Shown in pieces: positions 15,907-26,100 of a DNA stretch of 64,000 bases. The DNA is from Pseudomonas piscis (GTDB lineage: Bacteria; Pseudomonadota; Gammaproteobacteria; Pseudomonadales; Pseudomonadaceae). The notes beneath the pieces are model-generated. The model was not told the DNA's origin and made no database searches. It was given only the letters and a program-made list of their open reading frames with translations. The position numbers and the translations under genes were made by a program. The DNA lies in the NCBI RefSeq assembly GCF_009380155.1, contig NZ_WHUV01000001.1:1860001-1924000 (forward strand). Reading direction: 5' to 3'. Within the stretch, counting starts at the first letter, position 1, and each line of letters begins with the position of its first letter.

Positions 15907-16397
15907 TCAAGGCAAATCGCTGATCGAAGCCTTGAAACCTTATTGCGACGGCGCACCGCAGCAGGTCCTCCATGAACCCGATCCGGTCAGATGCGTCTGA
16001 TTTAAGCCTAAGCATTTGCTTCGCGTCTGTAGGGGGAAACCGGGACACAAAACCCCGGGCCGGGCTCGCCAAGCCCCCTGCGCCGGGCCTCGGCCAGTGC
16101 GCCGCAAGCCCGTGGGCACGGGGTCGCAGTGAGTTGCAACGGACTTTGGCGACAGGCTTCGCAAAGAGTTCGGGACTGGACTGACGAGTCAGGAACCTCA
16201 GGTACAGATGGTCAATTTCCTACAGCTAATTCAGCCGATCCGCAAACCATCGCCAACCCCTCCGATACCCGCCAGAGCCGCGTCCCAGGCGGCCGGCAGC
16301 CCGGCGGACTGTCCGGGTTTGGGGTGACATACAGCCCAGGGGGCCGATGCTTAAATTTCGTTCGCCGGTGCCTTGGCCATCACATGAGAAGGATCTT
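15907..16397. other. Divergent promoter region of luxR and NRPS A
   Basis: About 490 bp without a convincing gene. It must hold the promoters of both the left luxR and the NRPS operon. It carries one copy of GGGACAC (16042-16048), a half-site also seen as dyads before NRPS B and macA, and GC-rich dyads around 16290-16350. I see no clear -35/-10 pair or lux box. Confidence 0.5.
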
Positions 16398-16490
16398 ATG
16401 ACGCGTTTTTCTGCCATTGCCGTGGGCGACGCTGCCGTCGCCATCCGTCGCTCGCCGCAGGCCGGATGCCTGCCCCGGAAGCAGTCATGA
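16398..16490 (+). CDS. 30-codon leader ORF coupled to NRPS A
   Basis: ATG 16398 is preceded by AAGGATCTT, the best ribosome site in this region. The frame encodes MTRFSAIAVGDAAVAIRRSP plus ten more residues and stops at TGA 16488-16490. That stop overlaps the NRPS A start in an ATGA. This is the arrangement of a translationally coupled leader peptide: ribosomes ending here can restart on the NRPS gene, whose own site (GGAAG) is weaker. No function is known. It could be a chance ORF, but start, ribosome site and overlap together favour translation. Confidence 0.5.
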   Translation: MTRFSAIAVGDAAVAIRRSPQAGCLPRKQS

Positions 16491-19400
16491 ACGCCGGTCC
16501 GCTACAGGCCCCGGGCCTGCCGTTGACCGCCGGGCAGCGGGATATCTGGCTCGACCAGCTCAGCCGCGGCGACTCGCCCTTGTACAACATCGGCGGTTAT
16601 GCCGAGTTGCGCGGCCCGTTCCGTCCCGAGTTGATGCAGCGCACCGTGGAACTGGTGGTGGCCCGGCACGACGTGCTGCGCACCGTGCTGTCCCGCGAGG
16701 GCAGCCAGGACGGCCTGCCGCTGCAGTATTTCGACCGCCACTGGCCGGTGCAGCTGGCGCTCCACGACCTGTCCGATGCCGCCGATCCGCTGGCCGCCGC
16801 CCGAGTGCAGATTCAAGGGCAGATGCAGCAGCCGTTCGCCCTCGAAGGCCAGCGGCTGTGCCGTTTCTCGTTGTTTCGCCTGGGCTCCGAGCATCACCTG
16901 ATGCAGGTCGAAGCCCATCACTTGATCCTCGATGGCTGGGGCTTCGCCCAGTTGTCCCAGGCCCTGGGCGAGGTCTACGGCGCCCTGCTGCAGGGTGAGC
17001 AGCCGGCAGCCGAGGCGCCATCCTTCAGCGACTTCGTCGAGGACGATGGCCGCTACCACCAGTCCAGCCGTTACCAGCGCGACCGCGACTACTGGCTGGC
17101 CAAGTACCACAGCGTGCCGGAACCGTTGCTGCGTCCGCGCTATCGCCCCAGCGCCACCGACGAGACCCCCGGCGGGGCGCTGGTACAGGCTTTCCCCGCG
17201 GTGTTGCACGAGCGGATGAAGGCCCTGGGCAAGCAGCTTGGCGGCTCGGCTTTCCATGTACTGCTGGCCGCATTGCATGTGTATTTCACCCGGGTCGACC
17301 AGCGCCGTGACTGGGTCCTGGGCATGCCGGTGCTGAACCGGCCCAACGCCGCCTTCAAGGCCACCCTCGGCTCCTTCACCCAGGTCAGCGCGGTGCGCAT
17401 GGACTTCGCCCCGGACTTGACCTTCGAAGCCCTGGTGATGGCGGTGCGCGACAGGTTGAAACAGGATTTTCGCCACCAGCGCTTCCCCTTGAGCGAGCTC
17501 AATCGTGCCCTCGGCCTGCTGCGCGAAGACCGCACCCAGCTGTTCGAGTTGTCGCTGTCCTACGAGGTGGAGAACCTGGACTACCGCTACGGTGAGGCCA
17601 GCGCCTCGTCGGTCAAGGTTTCCAACCGCCACGAACCGGAACCCCTGGCCATCCACCTGCGCAGCAACAGCTTCGAGGACAGTGCCTGGATGCACTACGT
17701 CTATGACCGCCGGTATTTCCAGGCCGAGGAGATCCAGGCCATGGCCGGGCACTTGCTGCACGTCCTGGAGCAAGGGCTGGAGGACACAGGTTTGCCGATG
17801 CAGCGCTTCTCGTTGCTCACCGGCGCCGATCGCGCCCGCCTGGAGCAATGGAATACCACCGGCCAGGCGAACGCCGCCGAGCAGCGCATCCATGGGCGGA
17901 TCGAGGCCTGGGCCGAGCGCACCCCGGATGCCATCGCCCTTATCGCCCAGGGCCAGCAGATCAGCTATGCCCAGCTCAACCAGCAGGCCAACACCCTGGC
18001 CCGGCACCTGCAGGCCCTGGGCGCCGGCCCGGATGAGCGGGTGGCCATCGTGGCCCGGCGCAGCCCGCAAACCCTGGTGGGCTTGCTGGCGATCCTCAAG
18101 GCCGGCGCCGGCTACGTGCCCATCGATCCGGCGCACCCGGCCGAGCGCCTGGCCTACCTGCTGGAGGACTGCGCCCCGGTGGCGGTGCTGGTCCAGCAAG
18201 ACCTGCGCCAGCGCCTGCCGGCGTTGTCGATGCCAGTGGTGGAACTGGATAGCCAGCAGTGGCAACCGGGGACCGTTGCCAACCCGCAAGTGTCGGGGCT
18301 GACGCCGCGGCACCTGGCCTATGTGATCTACACCTCGGGCTCCACCGGCTTGCCCAAGGGCGTGCAGGTGGAGCACCAGAGCTTGTCCGGCCTGGTGGAC
18401 TGGCATTGCCAGGCGTTCGACCTGGGCCCGGGCCGCCACAGCTCGTGCCTGGCCGGTTTTGGCTTCGACGCCATGGCCTGGGAAATCTGGCCGACCTTGT
18501 GCGCCGGGGCGACCCTGCACCTGGCGCCGGTCAGCGATGGTCCCGAGGACCTGGATCGCCTGCTCGCCTGGTGGCACGCCCAGCCCCTGGACGTGAGTTT
18601 TTTGCCGACCCCGGTGGCCGAGTACGCCTTCAGCTGTCACACCGGCCATCCGCACCTCAAGACCCTGCTGGTGGGCGGCGACCGCCTGCGCCAGCCACCC
18701 GCAGCCCAGGGCTTTACCCTGGTCAACAACTACGGCCCCACCGAAGCCACGGTGGTGGCCACTTCCGGGGTCATCGAGCCGGGCGGGGCGCTGCACATCG
18801 GCCGGCCGATCGCCAACACCCGCATCTATCTGCTGGACGAGCAGCAGCGGCCACTGCCCATCGGCATTCCCGGCGAGCTGTACGTCGGTGGCGCCGGAGT
18901 GGCCCGGGGTTACCTCAAGCGTCCCGAGTTGACTGCCGAACGCTTCCTCGACGACCCGTTCAGCGAAGTGCCGGGGGCACGCATGTATCGCACCGGCGAC
19001 CTGGCGTGCTGGCGCCACGACGGCACCCTGGAGTACCTGGGGCGCAACGACGACCAGGTGAAGATCCGCGGCCTGCGCATCGAGCTGGGGGAAATCGAAA
19101 CCTGCCTGGGTCGCCATCCGGCCCTGCGCGAGGCGGTGGTCCAGGCCCGCGACGGCCAACTAGTGGCCTGGTTCAGTGCCGACGGCGAGGTGCCCATCGG
19201 CGAGCTGCGCGAACACCTGCTGCAACGCCTGCCGGACTACATGGTGCCGATGGCCTATGTGCGGCTCGACGCCTTGCCGCTGACCGCCAACGGCAAGCTG
19301 GACCGCAAGGCCCTGCCGGCGCCGGACCCGCTGGCCTTGATCAGTCGCGAATACGAGGCGCCCCAGGGGCCGCTGGAAACCACCCTGGCGCGGCTCTGGG

Positions 19401-22400
19401 CCGAAGTGCTGCAGGTCGGGCGGGTCGGGCGCCAGGATCACTTCTTCGAACTGGGCGGGCATTCGCTGCTGGCCTTGCAACTGATCCAGCGCATGGATCA
19501 GGAAGGCTTGCAGGCCGATGTGCGAGTACTGTTCGGCCAACCGACCCTGGCCAGCCTCGCCGCCGCGGTGGAGCAGGGGGCCGGGCTGCAGGTCCCGGCC
19601 AACCGTGTGCCGCCGGGCTGCCAGCGCATCACCCCGGACATGCTCAGCCTGGTGGATCTGGACCAGGACAGCATCGACCGGGTAGTGGCGACGATTCCCG
19701 GCGGAGCGGCCAACGTCCAGGAGATCTATCCCCTGGCGCCTTTGCAGGCCGGCCTGTTGTACCACCACATGACCTCGGTCCAGCGCGATCCCTACCAGCA
19801 ACATGCGCTGTTCGCCTTCGCCCGCCGCGAGGACCTGGACGCCTTCGCCAACGCCTTGCAGGCAGTGATCCAGCGCCATGACATCCTGCGCACCAGCCTG
19901 GTCTGGGAAGTGCTGGAGCCAGCGGTGCAGGTGGTCTGGCGCGAAGCCCGGCTGAACCTGGAAGAACTGCGGCCGGCGGCGGGCGAACCGGTGCTCGAGC
20001 AATTGCGCCGGCACTTCGATCCACGCCAGCGGCCACTGGATATCCGCCAGGCGCCGATGCTCGCCCTGGCCTGGGCCGAGGACCGGCCACAGGGGCGCTG
20101 GCTGGCGCTGCTGCGCTTCCATCACCTGGTCAACGACGCCACTTCCACGGCGGTGCTGATGGCGGAAATCGGCGCCCACATGGACGGCCGCCAGCAGCAG
20201 TTGGCCGCGCCTTTCGCCTACCGCGAATACGTGGCCCGCACCGGCCTGGACCAGGAGCGCCACGCCGCGTTCTTCCGCCAGGCCCTGGCCGGGGTGGACG
20301 AGCCGACCCTGGCCTTCGAACTCAAGGAGCGCCCCGGCGAGCAAGCGGACCACGAAGAGGCTGGGCAGTCGCTCGACGCCGGCTTCGAGCAGCGCCTGCG
20401 TGAGCAGGTTCGGCGCCATGGGGTCAGCGCCGCCAGCCTGTTCCACCTGGCCTGGGCCATGGTGCTGGGACGTACTTGCGGCCGCGACGACGTGCTGTTC
20501 GGCACCGTGCTGCTGGGACGCTTGCAAGCCGGTGCCGGGGCGGACCGGGCCCTGGGCATGTTCATCAATACCTTGCCCCTGCGCCTGGAACTGGCGGGGC
20601 TCAACGTCGTCGACGGGCTGCGCCAGGTCCAGGAGCGTCTCAGCGCGCTCCTGGCCCATGAACAGGCGCCGTTGTCCCTGGCCCAGCGTTGCAGCGCAGT
20701 GGCGCCGCCGACCCCGCTGTTCAATGCCTTGCTCAACTACCGGCACAACGTCGAGGCCGACGCCCAGGCGCTGTTGCAGGACCTGCCGGCCGGGGTGCAA
20801 TTGCTCGCCAGCGAGGAGGTGGTCAGCTATCCGCTGATGCTGGCGGTGGACGACCTGGAGCCGGGCTTGCGCCTGGGCCTTCGCGCGCCCCGGCGGATCG
20901 GCGCGCAACGCTTGCTGGACTACCTGCAATGCACGCTGCAAAGCCTGCTACTGGCCCTGGAGCAGGCGCCGGCGACATTCCTGCACAGCCTGTCGATCCT
21001 GCCCGAGACGGAGCGCACGCAGTTGCTGTCGGCGTACAACGCCACCGAGTCGGACTATCCCCGCCAGCTGACCCTGCATGCGCTGTTCGAGGCCCAGGTC
21101 CGGCGCACGCCCGAGGCCATCGCGGTACAGGCCGGCGAGCGCCGCTTGAGTTATGCAGAGCTCAATCGCCAGGCCAACCAGTTGGCCCATCACCTGCGCG
21201 AGTTGGGCGTGGGGCCGGACGTGCGAGTCGGGCTCTGCGTCCAGCGCAGTCCCGAGCTGCTGGTGGGCCTGCTGGGCATTCTCAAGGCCGGCGGCGCCTA
21301 CGTGCCCCTGGACCCGGACTACCCGGCCGAGCGCCTGCACTTCCTGGTGCAGGACAGCCAGCCGCTGGCGGTGCTGGTGCACCAGCCGACCCACGGCTTG
21401 CTGGCGGATCTGGCCCTGCCGCTGCTGGACTTCGACGCCAGCCCCTGGCAGCACCAGCCGCAGCACGACCCGCAGGTGCCGGACCTGGAGGTCTCGCACC
21501 TGGCCTACGTGATCTACACCTCGGGTTCCACCGGCACGCCCAAGGGCGTGATGGTCGAGCACCGTGGCCTGGGCAACCTGATGCACTGGGGCTCGCAGCT
21601 GTGCCCGCAGTCTGCGGGCGGCACCTTGCTGCAAAAGGCCCCGTTCAGCTTCGACGGCTCGGTCTGGGAGCTGTTCTGGCCCCTGGTCACCGGCATGCGC
21701 CTGCTGCTGGCGCGGCCGGGCGGCCACCGCGACCCGGACTACCTGGCGCATCTGGTAGTGGAACAGCAGGTGACGATGATCAAGTTCGTCCCGGCGATGT
21801 TGCTGCAGTTCCTGCAACTGGAAGAGTCGAGCCAGTGCCAGAGCCTGACCGACGTGTTCTGCGGCGGCGGCGAGCTGACCGAGGCCATCGCCCGGTTGCT
21901 GCGCCAGCGCCTGCCCCGGGCCCGCCTGCATAACGTCTACGGGCCTACCGAGGCCACGGTGGACAGCACGGCCTGGACCCTGGAGCCCGATGCGCCGATT
22001 CCGCCGGTGCAACTGCCCATCGGCCGGGCCATCACCAACACCCGGCTGTATGTCCTGGATGCCCACGACCAGCCAGTGCCACGGGGCGTCAGCGGCCAGT
22101 TGCACATCGGTGGCGTCGGGGTCGCCCGCGGCTACCTGGGCTTGGCGCAGTTGCAGGCCGAGCGGTTCATCGCCAGCCCCTTCGTCGCCGGCGACCGGCT
22201 GTACCGCAGTGGCGACCTGGTGCGCTATGCCGAGGATGGCAACCTGGAGTTCCTCGGGCGCAACGACTTCCAGGTCAAGCTGCGCGGCTTGCGCCTGGAG
22301 CCGGGGGAAATCGAGGCACGGCTGGCCGAGCATCCGGCGGTGCGCGAGGTGGCGGTGCTGCTGCGCGGCGAGCGCCTGGTGGCCTACTACAGCCTGCATC

Positions 22401-22867
22401 CGGGAGCCACGGAACCGGGGATCGAGACCTTGCGCGCCCATGTCCTGGAGCGCCTGCCCGACTACATGGTGCCGGCGGCCTACGTGCGCCTGGACGCCTT
22501 GCCCCTGAGCGGCAATGGCAAGCTGGATCGCAAGGCCTTGCCCGAGCCCGGGGCCGATGCGGTGCTGGCCCGGGAATTCGTGGCCCCCGAGGGTGAACTG
22601 GAAACCACCCTGGCGCGGCTCTGGGCCGAAGTGCTGCAGGTCGAGCGGGTGGGGCGCCACGACCACTTCTTCGAGCTGGGCGGACACTCGCTGCTGGCGG
22701 TCAGCCTGGTGGCGCGCATGCGCCAGGAAGGCCTGCATGCCGATGCCCGGTTGCTATTCAGCCAGCCGACCCTGGCCGCGCTGGCGGCCAATACCCGCAG
22801 CCAGTTGCAACAGGTGGACATTCCCGCCACCACCATTCCACAGCTCAAGCGCCAGCGGCGCCTCTGA
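16487..22867 (+). CDS. ofaA: Orfamide-type lipopeptide NRPS A (2 modules, Leu-Glx)
   Basis: This 2126-aa cytoplasmic synthetase reads C1-A1-T1-C2-A2-T2. C1 (about 10-430) is a starter condensation domain (HHLILDGWG) that would join a 3-hydroxy fatty acid to residue 1. A1 (about 465-950) has the specificity residues D-A-W-F-L-G-N-V-V, the Pseudomonas Leu code. C2 (about 1070-1500) resembles dual epimerisation/condensation domains, but its first His motif is HHMTSVQRD and its second HHLVNDA. A2 (about 1530-2015) reads approximately D-G-W-K-F-G-V-V-D, consistent with Glu/Gln. The T domains carry LGGHS. I preferred ATG 16487 (GGAAG upstream, ATGA overlap with the leader ORF) over 16466. No thioesterase is present; the chain passes to NRPS B. 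The ofa name is by analogy of module order. Confidence 0.93.
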   Translation: MNAGPLQAPGLPLTAGQRDIWLDQLSRGDSPLYNIGGYAELRGPFRPELMQRTVELVVARHDVLRTVLSREGSQDGLPLQYFDRHWPVQLALHDLSDAADPLAAARVQIQGQMQQPFALEGQRLCRFSLFRLGSEHHLMQVEAHHLILDGWGFAQLSQALGEVYGALLQGEQPAAEAPSFSDFVEDDGRYHQSSRYQRDRDYWLAKYHSVPEPLLRPRYRPSATDETPGGALVQAFPAVLHERMKALGKQLGGSAFHVLLAALHVYFTRVDQRRDWVLGMPVLNRPNAAFKATLGSFTQVSAVRMDFAPDLTFEALVMAVRDRLKQDFRHQRFPLSELNRALGLLREDRTQLFELSLSYEVENLDYRYGEASASSVKVSNRHEPEPLAIHLRSNSFEDSAWMHYVYDRRYFQAEEIQAMAGHLLHVLEQGLEDTGLPMQRFSLLTGADRARLEQWNTTGQANAAEQRIHGRIEAWAERTPDAIALIAQGQQISYAQLNQQANTLARHLQALGAGPDERVAIVARRSPQTLVGLLAILKAGAGYVPIDPAHPAERLAYLLEDCAPVAVLVQQDLRQRLPALSMPVVELDSQQWQPGTVANPQVSGLTPRHLAYVIYTSGSTGLPKGVQVEHQSLSGLVDWHCQAFDLGPGRHSSCLAGFGFDAMAWEIWPTLCAGATLHLAPVSDGPEDLDRLLAWWHAQPLDVSFLPTPVAEYAFSCHTGHPHLKTLLVGGDRLRQPPAAQGFTLVNNYGPTEATVVATSGVIEPGGALHIGRPIANTRIYLLDEQQRPLPIGIPGELYVGGAGVARGYLKRPELTAERFLDDPFSEVPGARMYRTGDLACWRHDGTLEYLGRNDDQVKIRGLRIELGEIETCLGRHPALREAVVQARDGQLVAWFSADGEVPIGELREHLLQRLPDYMVPMAYVRLDALPLTANGKLDRKALPAPDPLALISREYEAPQGPLETTLARLWAEVLQVGRVGRQDHFFELGGHSLLALQLIQRMDQEGLQADVRVLFGQPTLASLAAAVEQGAGLQVPANRVPPGCQRITPDMLSLVDLDQDSIDRVVATIPGGAANVQEIYPLAPLQAGLLYHHMTSVQRDPYQQHALFAFARREDLDAFANALQAVIQRHDILRTSLVWEVLEPAVQVVWREARLNLEELRPAAGEPVLEQLRRHFDPRQRPLDIRQAPMLALAWAEDRPQGRWLALLRFHHLVNDATSTAVLMAEIGAHMDGRQQQLAAPFAYREYVARTGLDQERHAAFFRQALAGVDEPTLAFELKERPGEQADHEEAGQSLDAGFEQRLREQVRRHGVSAASLFHLAWAMVLGRTCGRDDVLFGTVLLGRLQAGAGADRALGMFINTLPLRLELAGLNVVDGLRQVQERLSALLAHEQAPLSLAQRCSAVAPPTPLFNALLNYRHNVEADAQALLQDLPAGVQLLASEEVVSYPLMLAVDDLEPGLRLGLRAPRRIGAQRLLDYLQCTLQSLLLALEQAPATFLHSLSILPETERTQLLSAYNATESDYPRQLTLHALFEAQVRRTPEAIAVQAGERRLSYAELNRQANQLAHHLRELGVGPDVRVGLCVQRSPELLVGLLGILKAGGAYVPLDPDYPAERLHFLVQDSQPLAVLVHQPTHGLLADLALPLLDFDASPWQHQPQHDPQVPDLEVSHLAYVIYTSGSTGTPKGVMVEHRGLGNLMHWGSQLCPQSAGGTLLQKAPFSFDGSVWELFWPLVTGMRLLLARPGGHRDPDYLAHLVVEQQVTMIKFVPAMLLQFLQLEESSQCQSLTDVFCGGGELTEAIARLLRQRLPRARLHNVYGPTEATVDSTAWTLEPDAPIPPVQLPIGRAITNTRLYVLDAHDQPVPRGVSGQLHIGGVGVARGYLGLAQLQAERFIASPFVAGDRLYRSGDLVRYAEDGNLEFLGRNDFQVKLRGLRLEPGEIEARLAEHPAVREVAVLLRGERLVAYYSLHPGATEPGIETLRAHVLERLPDYMVPAAYVRLDALPLSGNGKLDRKALPEPGADAVLAREFVAPEGELETTLARLWAEVLQVERVGRHDHFFELGGHSLLAVSLVARMRQEGLHADARLLFSQPTLAALAANTRSQLQQVDIPATTIPQLKRQRRL

Positions 22868-23153
22868 GCCTTTCGCACCTTCTGTCATGACCTTGGCGCG
22901 CCGGCCCGGATGCCGGCGCGGCGGCGTGACGCCAAGGGGGACAGGCCCGGGATAGTGTCCCGAGTTCCCATGCCAGACACCTGTGGAGGGATGTTTTAGC
23001 GTTCCTTCGCTGCGCCAGATCCTGGCTGTTGCGCGGCCCCCTGCACCCAAGGGGCGTGGCTGCTCGTGAAGTGGACAGCGGCCACATCTGAAACGTTGCA
23101 TCTGAAACACGGACGTTCTCTTCAACCGTTTCCGAATCCTAGGCAGGTCACAC
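22868..23153 (+). promoter_or_regulatory. Intergenic region NRPS A-NRPS B with two dyads
   Basis: The 286-bp gap breaks an otherwise tightly packed biosynthetic operon. It holds a perfect 9-bp stem (CGCGCCGGC 22897-22905 with GCCGGCGCG 22912-22920) lacking a T-run, and a GGGACA-N12-TGTCCC dyad at 22938-22961. CATCTGAAAC occurs twice just before the NRPS B start. An internal promoter or operator for NRPS B is plausible; none can be proven by eye. Confidence 0.45.
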
Positions 23154-26100
23154 ATGCAGTTCAGCGAATTGATGGCGGTTCTTTCCACCCTGGCGATCCG
23201 ACTCCAGCGCGACGGCCAGGACCTGCTGGTCCAGGGCGATGACGAGGCCCTGGACGATGGGCTTTGGGACAGTCTGGTCGAGCACAAGCCACGGCTCCTG
23301 GAACTGCTGGACGAGCAGGGCGGCGACTGGCTGAGCCCGGCCTTCAAGATCACCCCGGACATGCTGCCGCTGGCCCGGCTGGACGTATCGGCCATCGAGC
23401 GCATCGTCGCCGCGGTGCCCGGTGGCGCGGCCAACGTCCAGGACATCTACCCCCTGGCGCCACTGCAAGAAGGCATGCTCTACCACCATCTGTCCGCGGC
23501 CCAGGGTGATCCCTACGTGCTGCAGGCACGCTTCGCCTTCGCCAACGATGCGTTGCGCCAGGACTTCGCCGGCGCCTTGCAATGGGTCATCGAGCGGCAT
23601 GACATCCTGCGTACCGCCATCGCCTGGGAAAGCCTCGACGAACCGCTGCAAGTGGTCTGGCGCCATGCGCCGCTGGTGTGCGAGCAGGTCGCCCTGGACC
23701 CTGCCGGCGGCGATGCCCTGGGCCAGTTGCAGGCCCGCTACGATGCTCGGCATCTGCGCCTGGACCTGCGCCAGGCACCGCTGCTGCGCCTGGTCTACGC
23801 CGAGGACCCGGGCAACGGGCGCCAGGTGGCCCTGTTGCTGTTCCACCACATGGCCCTGGACCATGCCGCGCTGGATGTGGTGCGCCAGGAAATCCAGGCC
23901 CGCTTGCTCGGACACAGCGACCGGCTGCCGGCCCCGGTGCCGTTTCGCAATCATCTGGCCCAGGCGCGCCTGGCCCAGGAGCAGGGGCACCATGAGGCGT
24001 TCTTTCGCGAGATGCTGGGGGACATCGACGAGCCGACGTTGCCGTTCGGCATCGCCGATGTACAGGGCGCGGGCCGGCGCATCGAGGAGCGGCGGGCGAC
24101 CCTGCCCAGCGAGCTCAGCCAGCGCCTGCGGGCCCAGGCCCGGCAATTGGGGGTGAGCGTGGCGAGCCTGATGCACCTGGCCCTGGCGCGGGTCCTGGGT
24201 CAGGTATCCGGACGCGAGGCGGTGGTATTCGGCACGGTGCTGCTGGGCCGCATGGAAGCCGGCGAGGGCGGCGAGCGGGCCTTGGGCATGTTCATCAATA
24301 CCTTGCCGCTACGGGTGGATGTCGGTGCCCAGGGCGTGCGCGCCGGAGTGCTGGCCACCCACCGCCGGCTGACCGCCATGCTCGGCCATGAACACGCGTC
24401 GCTGGCCCAGGCCCAGCGCTGCAGCGGCGTCAGCGCGCCGACCCCGCTGTTCAGCGCCATGCTCAACTATCGCCACAGCCACGCTGGCGACGCCCAGGAA
24501 GTCCAGGAAGTCGTGCCGGGCATGCAGATCCTGGGAGCCGAGGAGCACACCAACTATCCGCTGACCATCAACGTCGACGATCTCGGCGAAGACCTGCGGA
24601 TCGTCGCCCTGGCGGACGTCGCCATCGGCGCCGAGCGCATCACCGGCTACTTGCTGGGCGTGCTGGAGAGCCTGGCCCTGGCCTTGCAGGACAGCCCCGA
24701 GGCACCGCTGCACAGCCTGCAGATGTTGCCGGCCAGCGAGCGCCAGTACCTGTTGCAAGGGCTCAACACGCCCCAGGGCCACTACCCGGATCACCCGCTG
24801 ATCCACCAGCAGGTCGAGGCCCAGGCCCGGGTCCAGCCCGAGGCCACGGCGCTGATCTTCCAGGACCAGCGGCTGAGCTACGGCGAGCTCAACCAGCGTG
24901 CCAACCAGGTCGCCCACCGCCTGTTGGCCCTGGGTGTGCGTCCGGACCAACGGGTGGCGATCTGCGTCGAGCGCGGCCTGGAAATGATCGTCGGCCTGCT
25001 GGGCATCCTCAAGGCCGGTGGGGCCTACGTGCCCATCGACCCGGCTTACCCGCGCGAACGGATTGCCTACACCTTGCAGGACAGCGCCCCGGTGGCATTG
25101 CTGGTGCAGGCCGACACCCAGGCCCTGGTGAGCGACCTGCGGGTGCCGCTGATCGACCTCGACAGCCGCACCCTGGCCCATGAGGCCCTGGACAATCCCC
25201 AGGTGTCCGGGCTGACCCCGGCCAGCCTGGCCTATGTGATCTACACCTCCGGCTCCACCGGCCTGCCCAAGGGGGTGATGGTGGAGCACCGCAACGTCGC
25301 CCGGCTGTTCTCGGCCACCCGCGACTGGTTCGGTTTCAACTGGCGCGATGTCTGGGCGCTGTTCCATTCCTTCGCCTTCGATTTCTCGGTCTGGGAAATC
25401 TGGGGTGCGCTGGTCCATGGCGGTCAGTTGCTGATCGTGCCCCAGGCGGTCAGCCGCTCGCCCGACGCCTGCTATGCGCTGCTGTGCGAAGCCTCGGTGA
25501 GCATTCTCAACCAGACGCCCAGCGCCTTCCGCTCGCTGATCTCGGCCCAGGGCCGCAGCGCCCTCAAGCATTCGCTGCGCCAGGTGATCTTCGGTGGCGA
25601 GGCCCTGGAGCCCGGGCTGCTCAAGCCCTGGTACGCGCGTGTGGGCAACGTCGGCACCCAGCTGGTGAACATGTACGGCATCACCGAGACCACCGTGCAC
25701 GTGACCTACCGGCCATTGCAGGCGGCGGACGCGCAACTGGTGGGCAGCAGTCCCATTGGTCGGCGCATCCCTGACCTGCAGCTATACGTCCTCGATGCCT
25801 GGCGCGAGCCGCTGCCCACCGGCGTGGTGGGTGAGCTGTACGTAGGTGGGGCCGGGGTCGCCAGGGGCTACCTCAATCGTGAGGAATTGACCGCCGAGCG
25901 CTTCATCGTCGATCCGTTCAGCCAGCAGGTAGGCGCCCGCCTGTACAAGACCGGCGACCTGGCGCGCTGGCGCGAAGACGGCAGCCTGGAGTACCTGGGA
26001 CGCAACGATGACCAGGTGAAGATCCGCGGCTTCCGTATCGAGCTGGGGGAGATCGAAGCGCGCCTGGCCAGTTGCGACGGCGTTCGTGAAGCCGTGGTGG

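Noticed and set aside
16466..16486. NRPS A start at ATG 16466
   Set aside because: No ribosome site precedes it. ATG 16487 has GGAAG upstream and the ATGA overlap with the leader ORF.
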